Of a stretch of DNA of 18,598 nucleotides, positions 9,201 through 14,507 are shown one piece after another. The notes below the pieces were generated by a model that saw only the letters and a list, made by a program, of their open reading frames with translations, did not search any database and had not been told where the DNA came from. The translations under genes and the position numbers were made by a program. Location of the stretch: assembly GCA_003481005.1 (NCBI GenBank), contig QUKC01000029.1:5414-24011 (forward strand), in the 5' to 3' direction. Numbering within the stretch: the first letter of the stretch is position 1; each line of letters starts with the position of its first letter. This DNA is from Firmicutes bacterium TM09-10 (GTDB lineage: Bacteria; Bacillota; Clostridia; Lachnospirales; Lachnospiraceae).

Positions 9201-10565
9201 CAGGATAAGCTGTTGGCACTGCATAATCTGGATGCACCATGGAGGCCTGCTGACCTCACCCAGCGAAACGGACGTATTCTAAGACAGGGCAATGAGAACG
9301 AAGAAGTCTCTATTTTCAATTACATTACAGAAAAGACCTTTGATGCGTACTTATGGCAGATCTTAGAGCAGAAACAGAAATATATCAGCCAGATCATGAC
9401 GGGAAGGTCCGCAGCCAGAAGCTGTGAGGATGTGGATGAGGTAGTCCTTCAGTATGCAGAGTTCAAAGCACTTGCGGTATCTGACCCAAAGATCAAGCGG
9501 AAGATGGAAATAGATAATGAAATCTATCGTTTGCAGACAGTAAAATCCGCATGGAAAACAGAACATACCAGCTTACAGGAAAAGATTGTAAGCCATTATC
9601 CGAATGCAATCAAACGCTATATGAACCGAATTGAGAAAGCAAAAATGGATGTGGAACTATTCAAAAGAGAGAAGCCTGCAAGTTTTTCCATGATATTAAA
9701 TCATCGCACATTTGAGGAAAGAGTGGCAGCCGGGGAGTATTTGAAGATGATGCTGCCTAAGCTGGGAGGGAATGCCGGAGACATTTTGCAGCTTGGCAGT
9801 TATGCTGGATTTCAACTATTTGCAGAGCGTGACACGGCATTTAAAAAGGTATGGCTCTGCATACAGGGAGAAGGAAAATACAGTGTAGAAGCTGGAGATT
9901 CTGCTATTGGAAATATTACAAGGCTTGAGAACCTTGCAGACCGAATTGAGTCGGAGATGAAGATAGATGAAAATGATCTGGAAGAGACCAGACAGCAGTT
10001 CGAAGCTGCCAAAATACAGGTGGAGAGACCATTTTCCGAAGAGGAACGATTAGCAGAGCTATTGCAGGAACAGGTACAGCTGAATCTGGAATTGGAATTT
10101 GCAGAGGATGGAGGAGAATCAACAGAGAATGAAAGTGTACGGAAAGAAGGCAAGCTATACCGAGGGCTGCATAAACAGTTCCCGGAGATATTCAATAATA
10201 CCTATACCTACATGAAGTTCAAGTCGTATGGTTTTGATGATCTTGTCTTAGAGAAGATTCCGGGTGGATACAGCATGGCACATTATTACAGTCAAAATGG
10301 CGATGCAATGAGAGACCCAGAGATCACATTTGACATGGATGATGAAAACAGACTGGTAAAGCCACTTTCCTTTCAACAGGATAATATGGGAATCTATTAC
10401 AGGACGTGTGACCAACCAAAGGAACGTGTGGACGATTTAGTAGATTTCTGGAGTCAGTGGCTAAAGAATATCAGTGAGCAGGGATTTGAACTGTATGAGG
10501 CTCATGGAGCAGACACACAGTATCGTAATGCATCGGATATAGAGGAAGGAGAAGAAAGAGAATGA
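3204..10565 (+). CDS. DarB-like polyvalent N6-adenine methylase / SF2 helicase
   Basis: At up to 2453 residues, this giant fusion likely protects element DNA from host restriction. It resembles phage P1 DarB and the many 'DEAD/DEAH box helicase' proteins of Firmicutes conjugative elements. Order of parts (counted from 3204): an N-terminal domain (about 10-250) with an ArdC-like KGxKGI stretch; a hydrophilic linker (about 262-420); two small domains (about 430-665); a GWGG motif and N6-methylase with DPAMGTGNFF (D815) and the NPPY-like GNIPF (N879); a helicase with GAGKT (K1531), DESH (1689-1692), TGTP (1740-1743) and QRNGRILRQG (from Q2020); a coiled-coil-rich part; and a C-terminal domain with HYYSQNGD and MRDPEITFD resembling DUF6908. 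GTG 3204 opens the frame, but TTG 3225 has a better Shine-Dalgarno (AAGGAG, 3212-3217) and may be the true start, coupled to parB's stop. The linker overlaps a TnpV-like gene in another frame. Catalytic residues look intact. Confidence 0.9.
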   Translation: MKRRSSWLGKATYLADLYQKSVEILTQNRTEWMGLLSSVSKYYKLSFDKNVLIYVQRPDAGLLATKMGWEKQTGRYLKAGCKGIGVVDMDNPKATLTYYFDLADTRGSYDGFRAAMNAVWELERQYQPEIMHRFHIQFRTDTTSIENCLCQLVQMQGKAYMAKYNPKLEVKDENSVLYGLPEKAVQEEFARLVSDSAAYIVFRKCGIQPDVFEETGAFQNISHFNSTEMFMALGYHATAIAKPVLMEINRQIEEIKEERSRRYEQRTISEDGIYDRSRRNAVSESPDIGRREVRQEGDRPVRKPVEGVHEGETSTETVRTDSHGDDKRDDLQGGRGSGTEERSPDPAVIESTAYARDRGHIGQSRTHGTDNQTGGRNHTGRSDLSGPLSQSNKETEREPDTADAVEGSLSVSQDEQNAPALDYTEPSESVTAGQPHKYSDREIRLFYESMLTDTELYPIGLYDAINIIFAENTSLKEKAEEVKAVYEEYGDRRNTANNSWTVLKPEAILFHFGEGGFTQLTWYEAANVIDMLREAEEYVPYEAVTEEVDEIGDFNIPDEVAQMQPSDSQRTRMGQLNLFEAYPAQYDTDETDGTQIITDELDREEIKSGYLPFPVGTHISYDDRNFEILGYLDDNHTVELGDIEQRQGLDSYKIRERIPVDFIRSAEVLKEAQTEEKENDHATEILQNTSQNEAENYHFLPEHHLYDGGPKAKFRNNVEAIRLLKSLQEEKRMATREEQLVLAKFVGWGGLANALTPEKEGWEKEYEEIESLLSEEEMQSASASTLTSYYTDQNVINYIYKALQNFGFQSGNILDPAMGTGNFFSALPESMKQSRLYGVELEPIAGEIARQLYPKADILVKGFEDTQFSDSFFDVVVGNIPFSRIKVSDKRYDRHNFRIHDYFIAKSLDKVRAGGIIAVITSKFTLDKENQSVRKYIAQRAELVGAIRLPENAFRSIAGTDAVTDILFLKKRSQEIIPDEWNTSWLSVEKDENNVPYNSYFIDHPEMVLGTMVQESGMYGSSDFVSCKPFPDKELGELLEDAIGNLHAVYEEPDTDLADDKDTIIKEWLPATPDVKNYSYAKVNDAIYYREDSRMYRQDITGKKAERIKGILEIKTALRELMDFQLYGEPEKDEVEETKGYDEHLAELLGNLNQKYDSYTKKNGYLNSQGNVIAFAKDCDAPLLRSIEDEVKDETGKKIKGEYKKTAVFFKATIKPKEIPQTADNIEDALRITMNVKGRFDLDYMQYLYRKNGGITTKSTIIEELGDKIYQDPDKWEPGNSDTGWVLAEEYLSGHVKDKLASAIIAADNAPDLFQRNVEALKQVQPEPLKPEDISFVLGSTWIPVEYYQDFMYEKFQTSTSNKKRYIHIEFAECTGTYFITEKGFEKGSIAANTTYGTKRMNAYEILENTLNLRSVEVRDKDEYYDPDSGEKKIKYVLNRQETLLAREKQAQIKMEFDSWLFADPERGTALTQLYNDRFNNIRPRTFNGDDLILPDMNESITLRKHQRDVVARGIYDDGNLLVAHEVGAGKTMTACAIAYERKRLGICNKPMIAVPNHTLGQWATEYMRLYPSANILVAGKKDFEKKNRRRFVSRIATGDYDCIIMPHSSFELVGLSRERQLSAMQREIDEVTVQIGATKAMEGKKWSLKQMEIFRHNLQTRFDNLYNAEKKDDTIIFEELGVDNLFVDESHTYKNNFSYTKMQRVAGVGGKNSQRAMDMHMKCQYINEITKEHGVTYLTGTPVTNSMAELYVIQKTLQPTEMERRGLLMFDAWASTFGRVESALEIRPEGSGYQMKTRFAKFHNIPELLGMLFMVADIKTSDMLNLPIPRLKTGKFQVVKTRITPDQQDMMDELVERAEAIRNHEVDSTEDNFLKLTNEARLLSVDPRILDERLPSDPDTKLNTCARIVGEIYKESTPQASTQLIFCDKGTPKKDGSFDFYHALKDEMIAQGVKEEEIFFIHDADTDTKKAELLEKVRNGTIRVLMGSTEKMGTGLNVQDKLLALHNLDAPWRPADLTQRNGRILRQGNENEEVSIFNYITEKTFDAYLWQILEQKQKYISQIMTGRSAARSCEDVDEVVLQYAEFKALAVSDPKIKRKMEIDNEIYRLQTVKSAWKTEHTSLQEKIVSHYPNAIKRYMNRIEKAKMDVELFKREKPASFSMILNHRTFEERVAAGEYLKMMLPKLGGNAGDILQLGSYAGFQLFAERDTAFKKVWLCIQGEGKYSVEAGDSAIGNITRLENLADRIESEMKIDENDLEETRQQFEAAKIQVERPFSEEERLAELLQEQVQLNLELEFAEDGGESTENESVRKEGKLYRGLHKQFPEIFNNTYTYMKFKSYGFDDLVLEKIPGGYSMAHYYSQNGDAMRDPEITFDMDDENRLVKPLSFQQDNMGIYYRTCDQPKERVDDLVDFWSQWLKNISEQGFELYEAHGADTQYRNASDIEEGEERE
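3991..4368 (+). CDS. tnpV: TnpV-like protein nested in another frame of the methylase-helicase gene
   Basis: This 125-residue frame lies entirely within the giant gene, shifted by one. It looks like TnpV proteins first named in Tn4451-type clostridial transposons: a GRFGSQWKEYMKEKHP stretch (family: G-Y-G..R..YL.EH), then LIATGMINEMICKVDEEAEQ (family: L..SG.L..HL..ID..A) and a C-terminal AEEIILEEVIYQVR (family: AEEIVLNELIY). The function of TnpV is unknown; it is not a recombinase. ATG 3991 has an excellent Shine-Dalgarno (GAGAGGAG, 3975-3982, spacing 8). The stop at 4366-4368 is followed 13 bases later by a 19-bp inverted repeat. The protein has a normal helical composition, whereas the same bases read in the giant frame give a low-complexity Arg/Gly/Asp/Thr-rich linker, which suggests that tnpV is the older reading. 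Whether it is expressed is not known. Confidence 0.72.
   Translation: MNREPLVKMEYMTGADGMQYPNLQISADEKFDKKETGRFGSQWKEYMKEKHPQRLSELIATGMINEMICKVDEEAEQKKEALIQQLLNLQPMPETEDTLARAGHMELITRQAEEIILEEVIYQVR
4382..4439. promoter_or_regulatory. 19-bp inverted repeat just after the nested tnpV stop
   Basis: GGAAACAGAGAGGGAACCC (4382-4400) pairs with GGGTTCCCTTTCTGTTTCC (4421-4439) at all 19 positions with one G-U pair. The 20-base loop can itself pair CGGC with GCTG. It is the strongest palindrome in the coding part of the window. It starts 13 bases after the tnpV stop, where a terminator of tnpV would be expected, but no T-run follows and the giant gene is open straight through it. Ribosomes translating the giant frame would melt it; those ending at the tnpV stop would not. 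A role in polarity or RNA stability is inferred. Confidence 0.6.
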
Positions 10566-10993
10566 ACCAGAAATATGTAATGGCATTGGTAGATGATGAT
10601 GCGTTTTGCATCAGGGCTGATGGAATGAATGTGGCGTCATTTATTAAAGAATATGGAGAACTTGAAGATATTGCAATTATGACGATGCACAGATATCCGT
10701 TGCTGAATACTCGTGGAGGATTTGTAGATCGTTGTTTTGACCAGGAGTATCTTGCAAAACAGCTTTTGCCCTGTCTGATTCCCATACAACAGGAGCAGAT
10801 ACCACCAGCAGAAATTGATTATCTGAAGTCATGGGATTTATTACCAGAAAATGCAGCACCAGTACCAGATTGGGACTGTGATAAGGGACATGGAATCTGG
10901 AACCTTGATATCCCAAAACCAGACCATGAGTGGAGTGCGGCAGAGGAATGGCCCGAGGAAGAAAATATGGAGGATGAAGGGATAGAACCATAA
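10562..10993 (+). CDS. Small acidic hypothetical protein after the methylase-helicase
   Basis: I do not recognise this 143-residue protein. It is acidic, with a C-terminal tail rich in Glu, Asp, Trp and Pro (the last 40 residues), and a more ordered N-terminal half carrying FIKEYGELEDIAIMTMHRYP and TRGGFVDRCFD. There is no signal peptide or membrane segment. The start ATG shares four bases (ATGA) with the stop of the giant gene, and a purine-rich AAGGAG lies just before it, so translation is coupled to the methylase-helicase and a role beside that protein, or beside the primase-like protein 24 bases downstream, is likely. An acidic DNA-mimic-like helper is possible but speculative. Confidence 0.75.
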   Translation: MNQKYVMALVDDDAFCIRADGMNVASFIKEYGELEDIAIMTMHRYPLLNTRGGFVDRCFDQEYLAKQLLPCLIPIQQEQIPPAEIDYLKSWDLLPENAAPVPDWDCDKGHGIWNLDIPKPDHEWSAAEEWPEEENMEDEGIEP

Positions 10994-11017
10994 GAGTGGC
11001 AGAAGGAGGTAAAAGCA

Positions 11018-12031
11018 ATGAGGAGTCAGGTGACACGGAAAATGCCCTTTACCGAAGAACAGATGCAGAAGATTTATAACACGAACATTATTGATTTTGC
11101 AAGAGAACATGGATTTGAAGTGGAAAAGGGCGATAAGGCCACGCTTCATGTGAAGAACAGCGGAGGATTATATCTGTTCAAGCATGGGCGTGGCTTTTAC
11201 TGTTTTACAGAAGAAAAAGGTGGGAACATCGTAGAATTTGCCATGAAATATCTGAATATGGAGAAGCTGGAGGCTATGGAACTGATATTGGGCAGTAAGG
11301 CTTATGAGCAGACGACCCATGTGGTAGCGCCACAGGAAAAACCTGAAAGGGGAGAATTGCAGTTACCGCCCAGAGATCAGAATGACAGAAGAGTGTTTGC
11401 CTATCTGACTAAGACCAGAAAGATAGACCCAGAGATTGTGCAGGATATGATGAAACAAGGCAGAGTATATCAGTCAAGACAGGAAATAAATGGAAAAATT
11501 CGTGTCAACTGTGCATTTATAGGATATGATGAAAAGGAAGTACCAAGATATTGTGCACTTCGGGGTCCAAGTGCTGACAGCAGTTTTCGACAGGACATGG
11601 AAAATTCGGATAAGACATATGGGTTTACCATGACAGGACGAAGCCAGCGTGTATATGAATTTGAAGCACCCATAGATGCAATGAGCCATGCTACCTTGTG
11701 TAAGATGCAGGGAATAGACTGGAGAAAAGATTATCGTGTGTCAGAGGGATGTCTGTCCAGCAGAGCTTTAAGGCACTTTCTGGAACATCATCCAGAAATC
11801 AAAGAAATTGTGCTGTGCTATGACAATGATGTGGATGGCAAGCTGGCAGATGGTACACCGCATAATCATGGTCAGGTCAGGGCAGAAGAAGAAAAAAGGA
11901 ATTTTGAAGCACAGGGGTATCGGGTATATATCCAGACACCCACACAGAAAGATTTTAATAAAATGCTGACTTCACTCTATGATAGACCAGCAGTTTACGT
12001 TGAGGAAGAAGCGGACGAAATGGAACGGTGA
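11018..12031 (+). CDS. DUF3991/Toprim primase-like protein
   Basis: This 337-residue protein resembles primase-like proteins of conjugative elements, which would make RNA primers on the transferred single strand. The N-terminal part (about 20-95) aligns in pattern with the CHC2-type zinc-ribbon module (DFAREHGF, then GFYCFTEEKGGNIVEFA) but keeps only one cysteine (C62), so canonical zinc binding is doubtful. A DUF3991-like middle (about 122-185, RVFAYLTKTRKIDPEIV ... YCALRG) follows. The Toprim core shows the conserved Glu in YEFEAPID (E216) and the acidic pair in LCYDNDVDG (D269, D271). A closing KDFNKML (311-317) matches the KDWNDxL seen in the family. ATG 11018 has a perfect AAGGAGGT (11003-11010). 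The stop overlaps the next start by four bases. Toprim assignment is firm; polymerising activity is not shown. Confidence 0.88.
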   Translation: MRSQVTRKMPFTEEQMQKIYNTNIIDFAREHGFEVEKGDKATLHVKNSGGLYLFKHGRGFYCFTEEKGGNIVEFAMKYLNMEKLEAMELILGSKAYEQTTHVVAPQEKPERGELQLPPRDQNDRRVFAYLTKTRKIDPEIVQDMMKQGRVYQSRQEINGKIRVNCAFIGYDEKEVPRYCALRGPSADSSFRQDMENSDKTYGFTMTGRSQRVYEFEAPIDAMSHATLCKMQGIDWRKDYRVSEGCLSSRALRHFLEHHPEIKEIVLCYDNDVDGKLADGTPHNHGQVRAEEEKRNFEAQGYRVYIQTPTQKDFNKMLTSLYDRPAVYVEEEADEMER

Positions 12032-12831
12032 ACAGGAAAGGGGCAGAAATAGCAGTGTGGAAATCTGAGAAAGAGGTTGAAGCAATCAAACATAAATATC
12101 CAAAAGGAACAAAGCTGGAACTTGACTTTATGGATGAGGAAGGAATGTTACCAGGACTGAGAGGTACAGTGGATTATGTAGATGATCAGGGGCAGCTGCA
12201 CATGAACTGGGAAAATGGACGATCCCTTGCACTTGTGCCCGGCGAAGATGTTTTTCATGTTTTATCAGAGAAACAGGACAATAAAAGTGAAAAGAAAGAT
12301 CCAACAGATAGTTATATTGAATATCTGAACAGCAATATCTTGAATCGTATTGATTATGGACGATTGCAGGAATCTTATGATACAGAGGATAAGGCATATG
12401 CAAAAAGAATTTTGAATGCACTTCATCGGGCAATGGTACATGCCTATGGAACAGAAAATTTGAACAGTGATGTGGTGGAATATGCACTGATACCGGGTGT
12501 GATACAATCACGTAATACAGGAAATGTATGCCTTGCTTTATTGGAACTGGATCTTCAATCATCAGGAGAGCATTTTCATACTGGTTATCTGACTAAAATG
12601 GGTGTGTTGTCCTATGGAAATCCAGAACTTTCAAAGGAAGCACGTAACTTTATAAAGGAGATGTATGGATCATACGATTATGGATACACTGCTACGATAC
12701 CAAATGATATCCATGTTTCACCAGAGACATTTCCACCAGCAGTCAAGGAAATCGTAAGTACCTTCCGAAATTATGAAGTGGAACTTTTAAATGAAGAGGA
12801 AATGTCGGAAGTGGAAGATTTAGAGCGATAG
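12028..12831 (+). CDS. DUF4314 domain protein
   Basis: The N-terminal part (about residues 20-80) is a DUF4314 domain, recognisable by KYPKGTKLELDFM, then LRGTVDYVDDQGQLHMNWENGRSLALVPGED. It is a small beta-barrel-like module common on conjugative elements of Firmicutes, with unknown role. The remaining 185 residues (IEYLNSNILNRIDY ... LNEEEMSEVEDLER) are not recognised; they look helical in their first half and carry a Tyr/Gly-rich patch (EMYGSYDYGYTATIP). The gene starts with GTG at 12028, sharing GTGA with the stop of the primase-like gene, so it is part of the same translated chain. It ends with TAG. In some relatives DUF4314 is joined to other domains of large polyvalent proteins, which fits a helper in DNA establishment, by inference. 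Confidence 0.82.
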   Translation: MNRKGAEIAVWKSEKEVEAIKHKYPKGTKLELDFMDEEGMLPGLRGTVDYVDDQGQLHMNWENGRSLALVPGEDVFHVLSEKQDNKSEKKDPTDSYIEYLNSNILNRIDYGRLQESYDTEDKAYAKRILNALHRAMVHAYGTENLNSDVVEYALIPGVIQSRNTGNVCLALLELDLQSSGEHFHTGYLTKMGVLSYGNPELSKEARNFIKEMYGSYDYGYTATIPNDIHVSPETFPPAVKEIVSTFRNYEVELLNEEEMSEVEDLER

Positions 12832-12850
12832 AAGACTTATAAAATGCGAG

Positions 12851-12896
12851 AATGCCTGATTGAAAGCAGAGTTTATCTCTGTCATAATTAGGCATT
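12851..12896. promoter_or_regulatory. Long hairpin upstream of the HipA-like gene
   Basis: AATGCCTGATT (12851-12861) pairs with AATTAGGCATT (12886-12896) with one G-U pair, and inside it CAGAG (12867-12871) pairs with CTCTG (12877-12881). It sits between the stop of the DUF4314 gene and the Shine-Dalgarno of the HipA-like gene. No T-run follows, so it is a weak terminator at best. An operator or a 5' leader structure for the kinase gene is equally possible. No HipB-like repressor gene is present here. Confidence 0.5.
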
Positions 12897-12916
12897 ATAA
12901 GCGAGGAGATGATAAG

Positions 12917-13258
12917 ATGGCAGAAGGCATGAAAAAATACATTCTGATGCATAAAAACATTCAGGTAGCAGATATGGAACTTGATGAAGCAACCTGTGCA
13001 GTTTCTGCTGTCAGTCATGTATATTCAGAAAGTCATGTTCCAGTAGGAATACCAGTGAAGAAAGGTGTGATTAACCGGGCAGCATTAAATGAATGGTGGA
13101 AAGGAAGAGCCATTCCTGCCAGTCGTGCCGGTATCCGAAATGCGCTGGAGCAACTTAATCTTTCCACAACACAGAAGCTGTTAGAAAAGTGTCTTGGACT
13201 CAGCCTTTCGGATCAGTACTGGATATGTCCTGCCGGTTCTGGAATAGAGTGGTCATAG
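12917..13258 (+). CDS. N-terminal fragment of the broken HipA-like protein
   Basis: The translated part up to the amber codon is 113 residues. It holds the N-terminal module of the family: MKKYILMHKNIQVADMELDE, then RAALNEWWKGRAIPASRAGI and LGLSLSDQYWICPAG. This module precedes the kinase lobe and has no catalytic residues of its own. It has a good Shine-Dalgarno and should be made if the gene is transcribed. Alone it cannot act as a kinase; a dominant or regulatory leftover role is conceivable but not supported. Confidence 0.6.
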   Translation: MAEGMKKYILMHKNIQVADMELDEATCAVSAVSHVYSESHVPVGIPVKKGVINRAALNEWWKGRAIPASRAGIRNALEQLNLSTTQKLLEKCLGLSLSDQYWICPAGSGIEWS

Positions 13259-13267
13259 GTCAACTTT

Positions 13268-14167
13268 TTGGAACACGCATTTTCCGATGATGTTGGTAAT
13301 ATCTTATTTGGTAAAGGTTCATCTAATGATAATATGAGTTTGATGTCCCCAGATAATACATCGGATGGATGGCTGAAGAAAAAGTGGAAAATCATGGATG
13401 GGAAACGCTGTTTAATCAAAGGTGGAAGTGGTGCGACACAGCAGGAACCACATAATGAGGTGCTGGCAAGCAGCATTATGAAACGCTTGGATATCCCTCA
13501 TGTGGAATATTCATTACTGATAGAGGACGATTATCCATACAGTGTGTGCGAGGATTTTATCACACCTGACACAGATCTTATTTCTGCATGGCATTTGATG
13601 CAGACAGTGAAAAAGCCAAATCATGTATCTGTTTATCAGCACTATCTTGACTGTTGTAAGGCATTTGGAATTCCGGGAATCAAAGAATCACTTGACCGTA
13701 TGATGATTCTGGATTATCTGATTGTGAACGAGGACAGGCATCAAAATAATTTTGGAGTAGTCCGCAATGCAGAAACACTGGAATATATTGGGGCTGCACC
13801 TATTTTTGACAGTGGCACATCACTCTGGTTTGACAAACCCACCATGATGATTGGAGCAAGGGCAAAGGTAGGATGTAAGCCATTTAAGACGGACCACGAA
13901 GAGCAGATTAAGCTGGTAAGTTCTTTTGACTGGCTTGATTTAAATGCACTCTATGGGATTGATGAAGAACTACGGGAACTGGTCAGAGGTTCTATGTTCA
14001 TAGATGAGAAGCGGTGTGACGCACTTTGCAGGGCATTAAAAAGCAGGGTAGACATGCTGACAGATGTTGTAAATGAACAAAGAACAAGCTATGCAGTAGA
14101 TGATTGTCAGGGCGATGTGAAAGAGGATATTGCTTATAGTGGTTTGGATGACGATATGGAGCGATAA
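13268..14167 (+). CDS. C-terminal kinase fragment of the broken HipA-like protein
   Basis: This frame continues the HipA-like gene after the amber codon and carries every visible kinase motif (CLIKGG, NEDRHQNNFG, FDSG). The first possible start is TTG 13268, only ten bases past the stop, giving 299 residues; there is no good Shine-Dalgarno before it, so expression would rest on reinitiation or readthrough. It ends with TAA at 14165-14167. The C-terminal 60 residues are acidic and finish with DDDMER. The motifs are intact, so loss of function is either recent or incomplete. Confidence 0.55.
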   Translation: MEHAFSDDVGNILFGKGSSNDNMSLMSPDNTSDGWLKKKWKIMDGKRCLIKGGSGATQQEPHNEVLASSIMKRLDIPHVEYSLLIEDDYPYSVCEDFITPDTDLISAWHLMQTVKKPNHVSVYQHYLDCCKAFGIPGIKESLDRMMILDYLIVNEDRHQNNFGVVRNAETLEYIGAAPIFDSGTSLWFDKPTMMIGARAKVGCKPFKTDHEEQIKLVSSFDWLDLNALYGIDEELRELVRGSMFIDEKRCDALCRALKSRVDMLTDVVNEQRTSYAVDDCQGDVKEDIAYSGLDDDMER

Positions 14168-14171
14168 ATAT

Positions 14172-14201
14172 TTGAAGTAAGATTGTCAACCCATCTATAT
14201 T
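14172..14201 (+). promoter_or_regulatory. Possible promoter for the 58-residue protein
   Basis: TTGAAG (14172-14177) and TATATT (14196-14201) are separated by 18 bases, a fair match to a housekeeping-type promoter. They lie just after the HipA-like stop and 21 bases before the start of the small gene. Weak on its own, since similar matches arise by chance in sequence of this composition. Confidence 0.3.
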
Positions 14202-14222
14202 ATTGGAAAGCGGGGGATGATT

Positions 14223-14399
14223 ATGGCAAATGCAGTGATTAGCCCGAAATTTACCATTGAGGATATCCATAAAATTCGTGAAGAAAATTATGAGAAGACC
14301 AAAAACATGACCATGGCAGAAAAAATAGCTTATTACAATGGTCTGGGTAAAGAAGCGGCAAAAGAAATTGAAAAAAGAAAAACATTGATGCATGTTTAG
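14223..14399 (+). CDS. 58-residue hypothetical protein, antitoxin-like in size
   Basis: MANAVISPKFTIEDIHKIRE opens a small, charged, mostly helical protein with a MTMAEKIAYYNGLGKEAAKEIEKRK second half. I recall similar small 'FTxxDIHKIREENYExTKNMT' proteins beside toxin-like genes in gut Firmicutes, where they resemble antitoxins, but no partner toxin other than the broken HipA-like kinase lies here. ATG 14223 is preferred over the in-frame ATG at 14217 because the GGGGGA stretch before it (14212-14217) then has workable spacing. The gene ends in TAG and is followed closely by a strong terminator, so it closes the left transcription unit. Function not known. Confidence 0.65.
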   Translation: MANAVISPKFTIEDIHKIREENYEKTKNMTMAEKIAYYNGLGKEAAKEIEKRKTLMHV

Positions 14400-14416
14400 A
14401 CGAAATGCAGACAAGC

Positions 14417-14455
14417 GCACCTGTGGAGGGGAGACTTCTACAGGTGCTTTCTTTT
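14417..14455 (+). terminator. Strong rho-independent terminator
   Basis: GCACCTGTGGAGG (14417-14429) pairs with CTTCTACAGGTGC (14435-14447) over 13 positions, two of them G-U, around a 5-base loop, and TTTCTTTT follows (14448-14455). It starts 17 bases after the stop of the 58-residue gene. It marks the end of the left unit; the genes from 14508 on would then need their own promoter, which I could not identify in 14456-14507. Confidence 0.85.
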
Positions 14456-14507
14456 GCCCATAATTACTGCAAACATGAAAATCAGTGCATATTAGGAAGG
14501 GAGAAGA

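Larger units (their letters stand above)
12917..14167 (+). pseudogene. HipA-like kinase gene interrupted by one in-frame amber stop
   Basis: Read as one frame, this encodes a HipA-domain protein of about 415 residues, of the kind widespread in Lachnospiraceae. A single TAG at 13256-13258 breaks it between EWS and VNFLEHAFSDDVG; both sides are in the same frame and together give a continuous family-like sequence. Kinase features lie after the break: the ATP-binding lysine in CLIKGG (13418-13420), the catalytic loop NEDRHQNNFG (Asp at 13733-13735) and the metal-binding FDSG (Asp at 13808-13810). HipA kinases phosphorylate targets such as a tRNA synthetase in E. coli; the target here is unknown. 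ATG 12917 has GAGGAG (12903-12908). TAG also ends the genes at 12831 and 14399, so recoding of TAG is unlikely. Nonsense mutation or sequencing error is the likely cause; readthrough is possible but unsupported. Confidence 0.8.

Noticed and set aside
12811..12843. TATAAA at 12838-12843 as a promoter for the HipA-like gene
   Set aside because: No acceptable -35 element lies 16-18 bases upstream.
12829..14399. TAG reassigned to an amino acid in this element
   Set aside because: TAG closes the DUF4314 gene and the 58-residue gene at plausible ends, the latter followed by a strong terminator, so it works as a normal stop.
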